This document shows, one piece after another, positions 1-4,602 of a stretch of 7,775 nucleotides of DNA (positions are counted from its first letter, which is position 1; each line of letters starts with the position of its first letter). The notes below the pieces were generated by a model, which was not told where the DNA came from, ran no database searches, and worked only from the letters and a program-made list of their open reading frames with translations. The position numbers were made by a program, and so were the translations under genes. This DNA comes from JBBQBM01 sp038317375 (lineage in GTDB: Bacteria; Patescibacteriota; Saccharimonadia; Saccharimonadales; JAGQMS01): contig JBBQBM010000030.1 in the NCBI GenBank assembly GCA_038317375.1, positions 1 through 7,775 of the forward strand. Direction: 5' to 3'.

Positions 1-270
1 GTTCTCATCGGTGGCGGTCTTCTCCGAGCGGACTATGTCCATACCTCTGAGAGAACCATCATTGTTGAAGGTAAGGACAGAGGTGGAAGCGATGGAAGCT
101 ACCGGATCTACACCGACAGCGACACTCTCGCCGTCGAGGACATTTACTTTTCTTCCAACGCCCGAATCGACAGCGCTGATCTCTACGGCGACATTCAAGT
201 CTGCCATAAGTACCGCGTCGCCGTACGTGGATGGGAATTCGGATTGTTCTCGATGATGCCGAACAAATAA
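1..270 (+). CDS. 3' end of a small, probably membrane-anchored hypothetical protein
   Basis: The reading frame is open from base 1 and ends at TAA 268-270, giving the last 89 residues of a protein whose start lies upstream of the window. The first visible residues (VLIGGGLL) look like the end of a hydrophobic segment. A compact polar domain follows, with GSYRIYTDSD near residue 34, a YFSSNARIDSADLYGDI stretch, and a C-terminal GWEFGLFSMMPNK. This resembles small one-TM proteins of phages and small-genome bacteria in which a 'Y-x-V-x-T-D' strand, an 'N-x-D-S' turn and a terminal 'GWR-x-P-x-x-S-x-x-PN' follow a single membrane anchor. I assign that by memory of the pattern only, and the function is unknown. 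Other frames here lack protein-like composition, so this frame is preferred. It ends 91 bases before the next gene. Confidence 0.65.
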   Translation, partial: VLIGGGLLRADYVHTSERTIIVEGKDRGGSDGSYRIYTDSDTLAVEDIYFSSNARIDSADLYGDIQVCHKYRVAVRGWEFGLFSMMPNK

Positions 271-343
271 TTGGCTGGGCGGCTGAACATGCTCCTGGCG
301 AACATATAAGATATGACATCGGCTAGATCTAGCATCTCTCACA

Positions 344-362
344 CTTTGATATAATCACTTCA
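344..362 (+). promoter_or_regulatory. Extended -10 promoter of the P-loop kinase gene, probably leaderless
   Basis: A perfect TATAAT lies at 350-355, preceded by TG at 347-348 with one base between (TGaTATAAT), the extended -10 pattern. No convincing -35 hexamer lies 16-18 bases upstream, as is common for extended -10 promoters. The expected transcription start is about 6-7 bases after the hexamer, on or beside the ATG at 362, so the transcript would have little or no 5' leader. Consistently, no Shine-Dalgarno sequence precedes this ATG. Confidence 0.7.
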
Positions 363-1027
363 TGTCAAAGTCAAAAATGGCTCGTCCTACTCTAGTAATG
401 CTGATGGGCTACCCAGGAAGCGGCAAATCATACACCGCTAACAACCTAGCGAGCCTCCTCGGGATGGCTCATATTAGCAGCGACAAAATCCGCGAAAAAC
501 TTTTCCCGAAGCCAACCTACACACCGGCCGAACACCGGACGGTTGTCCAGATCATGTTGCTAATGGCAGAACAGTTCCTAGAAATTGGTGAGTCAATCGT
601 TTTCGACATTTCCTTAAACCGTCTCGGCGAAAGACGCGCCATGCGCGAAATGGTCAAGAAGCGTGGGGCCACTCCGTTCCTACTTTGGCTACAGATTGAC
701 CGCGAATCTGCCAAAGCCCGCGCCCAGACTAAAGACAAACGCCGCGCCGAGGACAAATACACCGCTAAGCTGTCGACTACTGTGTTTAATTCATACGTTA
801 TGGCCTTCCAGCCTCCTCAGAACGAAGACTACCTAGTAGTCAGCGGCAAGCACACATTTGCCTCCCAAAAGGGCTCAATTTTGCGTAAAATGCGCGAACT
901 TGGGTTAATAGACGACGAAACACTGCGCCCTCATATTGCTAAGCCCGAAATGATGAATCTAGCCGCCAAAGCCCGCGCCGAGGCTGGGCTAGCCGACTAC
1001 ACCCGTCGAGACATAACGGTAAGGTAA
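362..1027 (+). CDS. P-loop ATPase / small-molecule or nucleotide kinase-like protein (AAA_33 / zeta-toxin-like fold)
   Basis: This 221-aa protein has a clear Walker A motif, GYPGSGKS, at residues 16-23, followed by ISSDKIRE (38-45). That layout is typical of AAA_33-type kinases, where the S-D-x-[IV]-R segment follows the P-loop strand. IVFDISLN (79-86) fits the strand carrying the catalytic or Mg-binding Asp (D82). LLWLQID (107-113) is the next strand, and the Arg-rich R118-R128 stretch fits the lid that contacts ATP phosphates. It is most likely a cytoplasmic phosphotransferase, but the substrate cannot be read from sequence: related folds phosphorylate nucleotides, RNA ends, UDP-sugars or antibiotics. 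The ATG at 362 is chosen because it directly follows the promoter, and a second Met at residue 6 (ATG 377) is the alternative. The metalloprotease gene starts 2 bases after the stop, so the two are probably co-transcribed. No antitoxin-like gene is adjacent, so a toxin role is not supported. Confidence 0.82.
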   Translation: MSKSKMARPTLVMLMGYPGSGKSYTANNLASLLGMAHISSDKIREKLFPKPTYTPAEHRTVVQIMLLMAEQFLEIGESIVFDISLNRLGERRAMREMVKKRGATPFLLWLQIDRESAKARAQTKDKRRAEDKYTAKLSTTVFNSYVMAFQPPQNEDYLVVSGKHTFASQKGSILRKMRELGLIDDETLRPHIAKPEMMNLAAKARAEAGLADYTRRDITVR

Positions 1028-1029
1028 TC

Positions 1030-1719
1030 TTGGCTGTTAAAACTGTCGAAGTTAATGGTCTTGGCGAAGTGAAGCTAACTAAGCGCAAAGGAACAAAGCG
1101 ACTACGCATCAGACTATCTAGTAATGGCGACGTCATAGTCAGCATGCCAACTTGGCTGCCTTTTGTAGCTGGTGAAAAGTTTGCACTGCAACACGTAGAT
1201 TGGATACAAGAACACCGCCTCGAACCAAGACTTCTGTTACCCAACCTAAAAATTGGGAGAAGCCATAAATTAGTTTATAAAGTTGCTAAAGGTCTAAAGC
1301 CATCGGTTAGAGTGACGATCGACGAAGTAATCGTGTCTGTTCCGATCGGCCAGAATGTAAAATCTCCAAATGTTCAATCGACCGCCGTTAGGGGTGCTAA
1401 AAAGTCACTCAAGCTCCAAGAGGACATACTGGTGTCTAGACTAGAATCAATATCGAAGATCACGGGTCTCAAATACAAAACAGTAAGATTCGGATTTATG
1501 AAGAGCAAGTGGGGAAGTTGCCGCAGTGACAAGACCATTACTCTGAACTATCATCTGTTAGACCTCTCGGATGAGCTTATGAACTACGTAATCATCCACG
1601 AGCTAGCCCACACCAAGCACCTAAACCACAGCCCTAAGTTTTGGGCATTAGTCGAGAAGTTCGCGCCGGTCTATAAACAGCTCCGAAAGGAAGTTAAACA
1701 AGCAAAGCTTGGTTGGTAG
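1030..1719 (+). CDS. YgjP/WLM-like zinc metallopeptidase (DUF45 family)
   Basis: This 229-aa protein carries the DUF45/YgjP signature. WGSC lies at residues 161-164, ITLNYHLLDL at 170-179, then YVIIHELAH with the zinc-binding HELAH at 190-194 (H190 and H194 ligands, E191 catalytic base). NHSPKFW follows, where H200 is the likely third zinc ligand. The N-terminal GEVKLTKRKGTKRLRIRLSSNGDVIVSMP matches the beta-rich start of the family ('R-x-x-K-x-x-x-[LI]-x-[IV]... V-x-[VS]-x-P'). Length is normal for the family. It is predicted to be a soluble zinc-dependent peptidase or SprT-like protein, substrate unknown. The start is TTG at 1030, 2 bases after the previous stop, with a weak AAGG at 1021-1024. 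The first internal ATG would cut off conserved N-terminal strands, so TTG is favoured. It is probably translated from the same mRNA as the P-loop gene. Confidence 0.88.
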   Translation: MAVKTVEVNGLGEVKLTKRKGTKRLRIRLSSNGDVIVSMPTWLPFVAGEKFALQHVDWIQEHRLEPRLLLPNLKIGRSHKLVYKVAKGLKPSVRVTIDEVIVSVPIGQNVKSPNVQSTAVRGAKKSLKLQEDILVSRLESISKITGLKYKTVRFGFMKSKWGSCRSDKTITLNYHLLDLSDELMNYVIIHELAHTKHLNHSPKFWALVEKFAPVYKQLRKEVKQAKLGW

Positions 1720-1724
1720 GTGGG

Positions 1725-1760
1725 TTTACTAATTCCCATACTAGTGATATAATATTGATA
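1725..1760 (+). promoter_or_regulatory. Promoter of the 125-aa orphan gene, near-leaderless
   Basis: A -35-like TTTACT at 1725-1730, a 17-base spacer, TG at 1745-1746 and a perfect TATAAT at 1748-1753 form a strong sigma70-type promoter. Transcription should begin near 1760, only about three bases before the ATG at 1763. No Shine-Dalgarno sequence precedes that ATG. The -35 hexamer and spacing are the same as at the secE promoter (TTTACT, 17 bases). Confidence 0.75.
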
Positions 1761-1762
1761 AT

Positions 1763-2140
1763 ATGGAATTTCCAGCAGGAAGACACTTTGAAGGTGACCG
1801 AAACGAGCCTTGCGACTTAATCGTACGGGCCTCTTTAGGGGTCGACCACCACACCGAGCCGTATGAACCTTTCATAGAAAAGGGATCCCGAACAACTGTT
1901 CTTGAGTATACCGGTGTATTTTCTTATGCCGTCGATGTACGTTATGAAGTCGAACGAGGTAGTGGATTTCTCAATTTTTTTGATCAAGATGGTAATTATG
2001 TAGACCACCAGAAACTTGAGGTAGGGTCGCGCGACACCCTCAAAGCAGGTGAGAAATACGAATACGTAGCGACTGGCGGTCTCATTACAATCCTTGAAGG
2101 CGACAAAGGCGAAGAAGAAGTAGTCTACGGGGATGTGTAG
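1763..2140 (+). CDS. Hypothetical protein, possibly cupin-like
   Basis: This acidic 125-aa protein is not one I recognise with certainty. It has no signal peptide or membrane segment and is predicted to be mostly beta-strand. The second half alternates short strands and turns in a pattern reminiscent of a single cupin barrel: V-E-R-G-S-G-F-L (63-70), a D-Q-D-G turn (74-77), L-E-V-G-S-R-D-T-L-K-A-G-E-K-Y (85-99), then a hydrophobic strand GLITILE (106-112). There is an HH pair at 29-30 and an H at 82, but no full cupin metal motif is evident. The fold call is therefore tentative and no function is proposed. The gene is a single-gene unit with its own strong promoter. The ATG at 1763 is the only start compatible with that promoter. 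Confidence 0.65.
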   Translation: MEFPAGRHFEGDRNEPCDLIVRASLGVDHHTEPYEPFIEKGSRTTVLEYTGVFSYAVDVRYEVERGSGFLNFFDQDGNYVDHQKLEVGSRDTLKAGEKYEYVATGGLITILEGDKGEEEVVYGDV

Positions 2141-2148
2141 ATAGCGTA

Positions 2149-2184
2149 TTTACTTCTTCCGGGGTACGTGTTATATTGACTTCG
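2149..2184 (+). promoter_or_regulatory. Promoter of the secE-nusG operon
   Basis: TTTACT at 2149-2154, a 17-base spacer, and TATATT at 2172-2177 with TG at 2169-2170 (extended -10) give a good sigma70-type promoter. Transcription should start near 2184, about 52 bases before the secE GTG. Unlike the two upstream promoters, this one produces a real leader, which contains a terminator-like hairpin and a Shine-Dalgarno sequence. Confidence 0.65.
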
Positions 2185-2188
2185 AACG

Positions 2189-2217
2189 AAAAACCTACTA
2201 AATACGGTAGGTTTTTT
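2189..2217 (+). terminator. Terminator-like hairpin between promoter and secE (candidate attenuator)
   Basis: Bases 2189-2198 (AAAAACCTAC) are perfectly complementary to 2207-2216 (GTAGGTTTTT), with an 8-base loop at 2199-2206. The 3' arm ends in six T (2212-2217), so the RNA would have a stable CCUAC/GUAGG core followed by a U-tract, the form of an intrinsic terminator. It starts about five bases after the predicted transcription start and ends 18 bases before the secE start. It could attenuate secE-nusG, or it could instead end transcription of the upstream 125-aa gene. Only three of the ten pairs are G-C, so termination may be partial. Confidence 0.55.
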
Positions 2218-2235
2218 AAATAGGAGTTAATCAAA

Positions 2236-2637
2236 GTGGCGAGAACTAAGAAGTTAGTAGTGAGGCGCAAGATAGAAACTGTTCGTGAGCGTGCTGATAA
2301 AAAGCACGCTAAAAGCGATAAGCCGTCTCGGCATAGCCAAGTATCAAGGGTCGCAGGAGGTTCATTTGCTAAAGTTCACGGCTTACTCACGAAGGAATAT
2401 CATCCGATAAAGCTGCCAGAGTCTAAAGTCGGTAAAGTTTTGACAAAACGCCGAACAGCTACTCCGTCGTATTTTAAAGACAGCGTCAGTGAAATAAAGT
2501 TAGTCGAATGGCCTTCGCGCCGACAGGCTTTAAGCCTTAGTATGGCGGTTATAGTGTTCTCGGTGGTGATAGCTATATTTGTTAAGCTCCTAGATTATGG
2601 ATTAGGTAAATTATTTAAAGAGGTTATTTTAAAATGA
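2236..2637 (+). CDS. secE: Preprotein translocase subunit SecE
   Basis: SecE is the essential small clamp of the SecYEG channel in the inner membrane, through which SecA drives exported proteins. The core is at the C-terminus of this 133-aa protein. It comprises SYFKDSVSEIKLVEWPSRRQA (78-98 region) with the conserved amphipathic helix and W-P-S-R hinge (92-95), one transmembrane helix at about 99-119, then D120 and a short tail. Single-helix SecE proteins are usually about 60-80 aa, so roughly 75 residues at the N-terminus are extra. That extension is strongly basic and looks disordered, and it is unlike the two additional TM helices of E. coli SecE. The GTG start at 2236 is supported by AGGAG at 2222-2226, 9 bases upstream. 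The stop codon overlaps the nusG start (ATGA, 2634-2637), so translation is coupled. The secE-nusG pairing is conserved across bacteria and confirms the call. Confidence 0.93.
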   Translation: MARTKKLVVRRKIETVRERADKKHAKSDKPSRHSQVSRVAGGSFAKVHGLLTKEYHPIKLPESKVGKVLTKRRTATPSYFKDSVSEIKLVEWPSRRQALSLSMAVIVFSVVIAIFVKLLDYGLGKLFKEVILK

Positions 2638-3179
2638 CAAACAAGAGATATGATTCAACAAAACAGTGGTATGCGGTTCACACTTATAGTGGTTATGAAG
2701 AAAAGGTTGCCGAAGCTGTACGTCAGCGCGCCGACAGCCTAGACATGGCGGATAAGATCTTTCAGGTTTTAGTGCCTAAAGAAAAACAGATCGAAATCAA
2801 AAACGGTAAACGAAAAGTCGTTGAAAAACGCATTTTCCAGGGCTATGTCATCGTCCAGATGAAATTAAGCGAAGATGCTTGGTATATTGTTCGCAACACA
2901 CCGAACGTTACTGGCTTTGTGGGAAGTGGAACAGAACCAACTCCAATCAGCCAGGACGAGATGGACAAGATTATGAAGCGAATGGGCCGCGAAGAGCCTA
3001 AACACAAGTTCGACTACGTCGTGGGCGAAGTTGTTAATATCGTCGACGGACCCTTCAAGGGCTTCGACGGTGCTATTAACGAAATTGATGCTCAAAAAGG
3101 CAAGCTTAAAGTGCTCGTCAACATGTTCGGCCGTGAAACACCTGTTGAGCTCGACGGCCTCCAAGTCAAACGAGTCTAG
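2634..3179 (+). CDS. nusG: Transcription termination/antitermination factor NusG
   Basis: NusG binds RNA polymerase and modulates pausing, Rho-dependent termination and transcription-translation coupling through ribosomal protein S10. The 181-aa length is typical. The NGN domain covers about residues 10-118, with QWYAVHTYSGYEEKV (11-25), the KRIFQGYVIVQM strand (65-76) and the RNTPNVTGFVG segment (87-97). The KOW domain covers about 125-181, with GEVVNIVDGPFKGFDGAI (131-148) carrying the conserved G-P-F-x-G loop, and ends in VELDGLQVKRV. There is no inserted domain of the kind seen in some lineages. The ATG overlaps the secE stop by 4 bases. The next small gene begins 1 base after the stop. 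Confidence 0.97.
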   Translation: MTNKRYDSTKQWYAVHTYSGYEEKVAEAVRQRADSLDMADKIFQVLVPKEKQIEIKNGKRKVVEKRIFQGYVIVQMKLSEDAWYIVRNTPNVTGFVGSGTEPTPISQDEMDKIMKRMGREEPKHKFDYVVGEVVNIVDGPFKGFDGAINEIDAQKGKLKVLVNMFGRETPVELDGLQVKRV

Positions 3180-3180
3180 A

Positions 3181-3447
3181 ATGCCTTCGCATGAAGTAGA
3201 AATGCACTGCCCTTATCTGGCGGATGGCTGGGGAGAAGAAGAAGAACGATTCAGCCAGCAAACTGATCATGTTGAAGGCGACACACTAATTATCAAATGC
3301 TCTAAGGATGATTGCAATGTAAAATTCGAGCGTTATGCTACTCCTTATAAGCACGAGCCAAATTCAATGGCAGTAAGGACTGGTGTCTCTGATGATCCAT
3401 GTAAAATAATAGAAGTATCTAGACTAGACAACAGGGGTGAATTGTAG
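3181..3447 (+). CDS. Small four-cysteine hypothetical protein downstream of nusG
   Basis: The frame is open further upstream inside nusG, but that part is a shadow. ATG 3181, one base after the nusG stop TAG (3177-3179), is the sensible start and gives 88 aa. Cysteines lie at 10 (HCPY), 40 and 45 (KCSKDDCNVKFE), and 74 (PCKI). The C-x4-C pair in a beta-rich setting, with C10 preceded by H9, suggests a small metal-binding fold, but the spacing fits no zinc ribbon that I know. Composition is acidic at the N-terminus (GEEEER, 18-23). It has no membrane segment or signal peptide. Position implies co-transcription and translational coupling with secE-nusG. The gene ends with two consecutive stop codons (3445-3450). 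Function unknown. Confidence 0.7.
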   Translation: MPSHEVEMHCPYLADGWGEEEERFSQQTDHVEGDTLIIKCSKDDCNVKFERYATPYKHEPNSMAVRTGVSDDPCKIIEVSRLDNRGEL

Positions 3448-3516
3448 TAGAGTTGTGTAAGTTACAAATGAGTTATCAAGCCAACGCTTCTTTGGCAAAT
3501 GAAAAATGATAATTTA

Positions 3517-3545
3517 TTGAAAATTGTTAAATGTAAATTGATAAA
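3517..3545 (+). promoter_or_regulatory. Possible promoter of the rplK-rplA cluster
   Basis: TTGAAA at 3517-3522 and GATAAA at 3540-3545 are separated by 17 bases, matching the sigma70 consensus at five and four of six positions. The surrounding 3500-3545 stretch is very AT-rich, as around many promoters. Transcription would start near 3552, just ahead of the rplK Shine-Dalgarno sequence. AT-rich DNA gives chance matches, so this is a weaker call than the TATAAT promoters upstream. No terminator separates it from the nusG unit, so readthrough from secE-nusG is also possible. Confidence 0.35.
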
Positions 3546-3553
3546 TGCTCCGA

Positions 3554-3558
3554 AGGAG
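3554..3558 (+). promoter_or_regulatory. Ribosome binding site that fixes the rplK start
   Basis: AGGAG lies 4 bases before ATG 3563. The in-frame ATG at 3545 is upstream of this site and has no Shine-Dalgarno sequence of its own, and its extra residues (MLRRSS) encode the site itself. ATG 3563 is therefore the true start. The same 4-base spacing is seen at rplA. Confidence 0.75.
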
Positions 3559-3562
3559 TTCT

Positions 3563-3994
3563 ATGGCAGAAAAAGTAGTAAAAGCTAATTTAAAAATGAA
3601 GATCCCAGCTGGGCACGCTACAGCAGCACCACCAGTTGGTAGTATTCTAGGCCAATACGGTGTGAATATGATGGATTTTATTAATCCATTCAACGAACAA
3701 ACTAAGGATATGGGTAATGTCACCGTTACTGCACACATTGCGATTTATGAAGATCGCTCGATGGACTTCCGTGTGGTTGGCGCCCCAGCAGACGACCTTA
3801 TTCGAGCTAAGCTAGGGATCGAAAAGGGTTCCGGCAAACCAAATACCGAGAAAATTGCCAAGAAGTTAACCGATAAGCAATTAACAGAAATAGCCGAGGT
3901 TAAGATGAAAGACATGAACAGCGAAGATATTGAGGCTGTTAAGAAAATCATAGCCGGCACAGCTCGTTCTATGGGCGTCGAGGTAGAAAAATAA
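3563..3994 (+). CDS. rplK: 50S ribosomal protein L11
   Basis: L11 forms the base of the L7/L12 stalk on the large subunit with 23S rRNA helices H43-H44 and takes part in elongation-factor GTPase activation and the stringent response. The 143-aa length is normal (141-142 in most bacteria). The N-terminal domain shows PAGHATAAPPVGSILGQYGVNMMDF (15-39), matching the classic P-P-V-G-P-x-L-G-Q-x-G-x-N motif except that the last proline is serine (S27). The C-terminal RNA-binding domain has KKLTDKQLTEIAEVKMKDMNS (100-120) and ends with the signature AGTARSMGV (131-139). The segment before it, APADDLI (74-80), differs from the usual T-P-P-A-[SA]. Start choice is explained under its ribosome binding site. 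rplA does not follow directly: two orphan genes intervene, the first beginning 1 base after this stop. Confidence 0.97.
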   Translation: MAEKVVKANLKMKIPAGHATAAPPVGSILGQYGVNMMDFINPFNEQTKDMGNVTVTAHIAIYEDRSMDFRVVGAPADDLIRAKLGIEKGSGKPNTEKIAKKLTDKQLTEIAEVKMKDMNSEDIEAVKKIIAGTARSMGVEVEK

Positions 3995-3995
3995 C

Positions 3996-4346
3996 ATGAC
4001 TGCTGACAAGTTTAAGTTTAGTGGGCGTCCGACAGAATCTGATCTGCACAGAGTACTAACTCACATCCGCAGGATTGATGCAGAGAGAGACTCGTTAGCA
4101 GATCTTTTGCAGGCTATTGGCGAACAGGCGATTGGCGTAAACGTTGAGGTACATACAGGTAGCGCGGAAGGCGTCCTTAGGGATATAGCCATCGCAGCAA
4201 ACAATGAACTGCCACTTGCAGCCGGTAGACGAGAATCGAGCCAAATAGACACCTTAAAGAACTTAGATAGTTCGGATCTGAAGCTACGAGAAGTGCTAAC
4301 ACATGAGTTGGGTCCACTTACACACCAGCAAAGAGTAGGTGCATAA
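3996..4346 (+). CDS. Hypothetical protein inserted between rplK and rplA (first of two)
   Basis: This 116-aa protein is not one I recognise. Residues about 15-47 (SDLHRVLTHIRRIDAERDSL onward) are predicted helical and amphipathic. Later stretches around 57-73 and 85-110 also look helical, separated by polar loops. It has no cysteine, signal peptide or membrane helix, so it is probably a small soluble cytoplasmic protein. The ATG is 1 base after the rplK stop, with GAGGT at 3980-3984 inside the rplK end. Co-translation with L11 is therefore likely. Its frame has no internal stops for 116 codons, and its composition resembles its neighbours, so it is probably a real gene. No function is proposed. 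Confidence 0.62.
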   Translation: MTADKFKFSGRPTESDLHRVLTHIRRIDAERDSLADLLQAIGEQAIGVNVEVHTGSAEGVLRDIAIAANNELPLAAGRRESSQIDTLKNLDSSDLKLREVLTHELGPLTHQQRVGA

Positions 4347-4348
4347 GT

Positions 4349-4561
4349 ATGTACGGACGCGACTGTGGTTTCGAAGAGGACTACAACAACCCAGTTTGTT
4401 GGTCGAAAGAGTATGGGATAGGCCCTAGGGTACAAACGCCTGAAGAGCTAGCAAGTGTTAAGAGACGCGCCGAGGCGTTGATGGCATACTTCCAATCGGC
4501 GTGGGAAAAATCGCTTACGCGAGACCCGGGTGAGCCAGCCAGAGAGATTATATTAAGTTAA
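4349..4561 (+). CDS. Small hypothetical protein inserted between rplK and rplA (second of two)
   Basis: This 70-aa protein is not one I recognise. The N-terminal third is rich in aromatic and acidic residues, with two cysteines (C6 and C17: MYGRDCGFEEDYNNPVCW). It is followed by one long predicted helix, about residues 31-56 (PEELASVKRRAEALMAYF onward), and a polar tail. The ATG lies 2 bases after the previous stop (TAA 4344-4346), with a weak AGGT at 4337-4340. Tight packing suggests co-transcription with rplK and the 116-aa gene. It ends at TAA 4559-4561, only 4 bases before the L1 operator hairpin begins. It is short, so the coding call is less certain than for its neighbours. Confidence 0.55.
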   Translation: MYGRDCGFEEDYNNPVCWSKEYGIGPRVQTPEELASVKRRAEALMAYFQSAWEKSLTRDPGEPAREIILS

Positions 4562-4565
4562 CAAA

Positions 4566-4591
4566 GTGGGAGGCGAAAGCCGTTTGACCAC
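4566..4591 (+). promoter_or_regulatory. L1 autoregulatory mRNA hairpin (23S rRNA mimic) upstream of rplA
   Basis: Outer stem GTGG 4566-4569 pairs with CCAC 4588-4591. Inner stem GGC 4572-4574 pairs with GCC 4579-4581 and is capped by a GAAA tetraloop (4575-4578). Between them is an asymmetric internal loop, GA (4570-4571) opposite GTTTGA (4582-4587). The 5' strand, GTGGGAGGC, is identical to the L1-binding region of bacterial 23S rRNA as I recall it from E. coli, and the 3' side has the matching GCCG...CCAC layout. The hairpin ends right at the rplA Shine-Dalgarno sequence (AAAGGAG, 4592-4598). Bound L1 would therefore block ribosome loading, the known L1 feedback mechanism. The structure is read directly. 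The regulatory role is inferred from this mimicry and the position. Confidence 0.85.
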
Positions 4592-4602
4592 AAAGGAGTA
4601 AT

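Noticed and set aside
11..256. 81-codon ORF in the +2 frame of the first gene
   Set aside because: It is rich in Ser, Thr and Pro with no domain pattern, and it lies wholly within the better supported frame 1 gene. It is a shadow frame.
231..326. 31-codon ORF (ATG 231 to TAG 324-326) in a second frame overlapping the end of the first gene, with protein-like composition
   Set aside because: It is very short, has no ribosome binding site, and overlaps a frame whose C-terminus looks natural. A frameshift joining the two was considered, but the first frame ends plausibly on its own.
362..1719. P-loop gene plus metalloprotease as a toxin-antitoxin or defence pair
   Set aside because: AAA_33 proteins resemble zeta toxins and DUF45 proteases occur near restriction genes. 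But no antitoxin, restriction subunit or other defence gene is present, so the pairing gives no support.
3031..3180. N-terminal 50 codons extending the four-cysteine gene into nusG
   Set aside because: Low-information Ser/Leu/Lys sequence inside the nusG KOW domain. The ATG right after the nusG stop is the sensible start.
3480..3496. Small hairpin GCCAA/TTGGC before rplK as a terminator or leader element
   Set aside because: Only five base pairs with a 7-base loop and no T-tract after it, within chance expectation.
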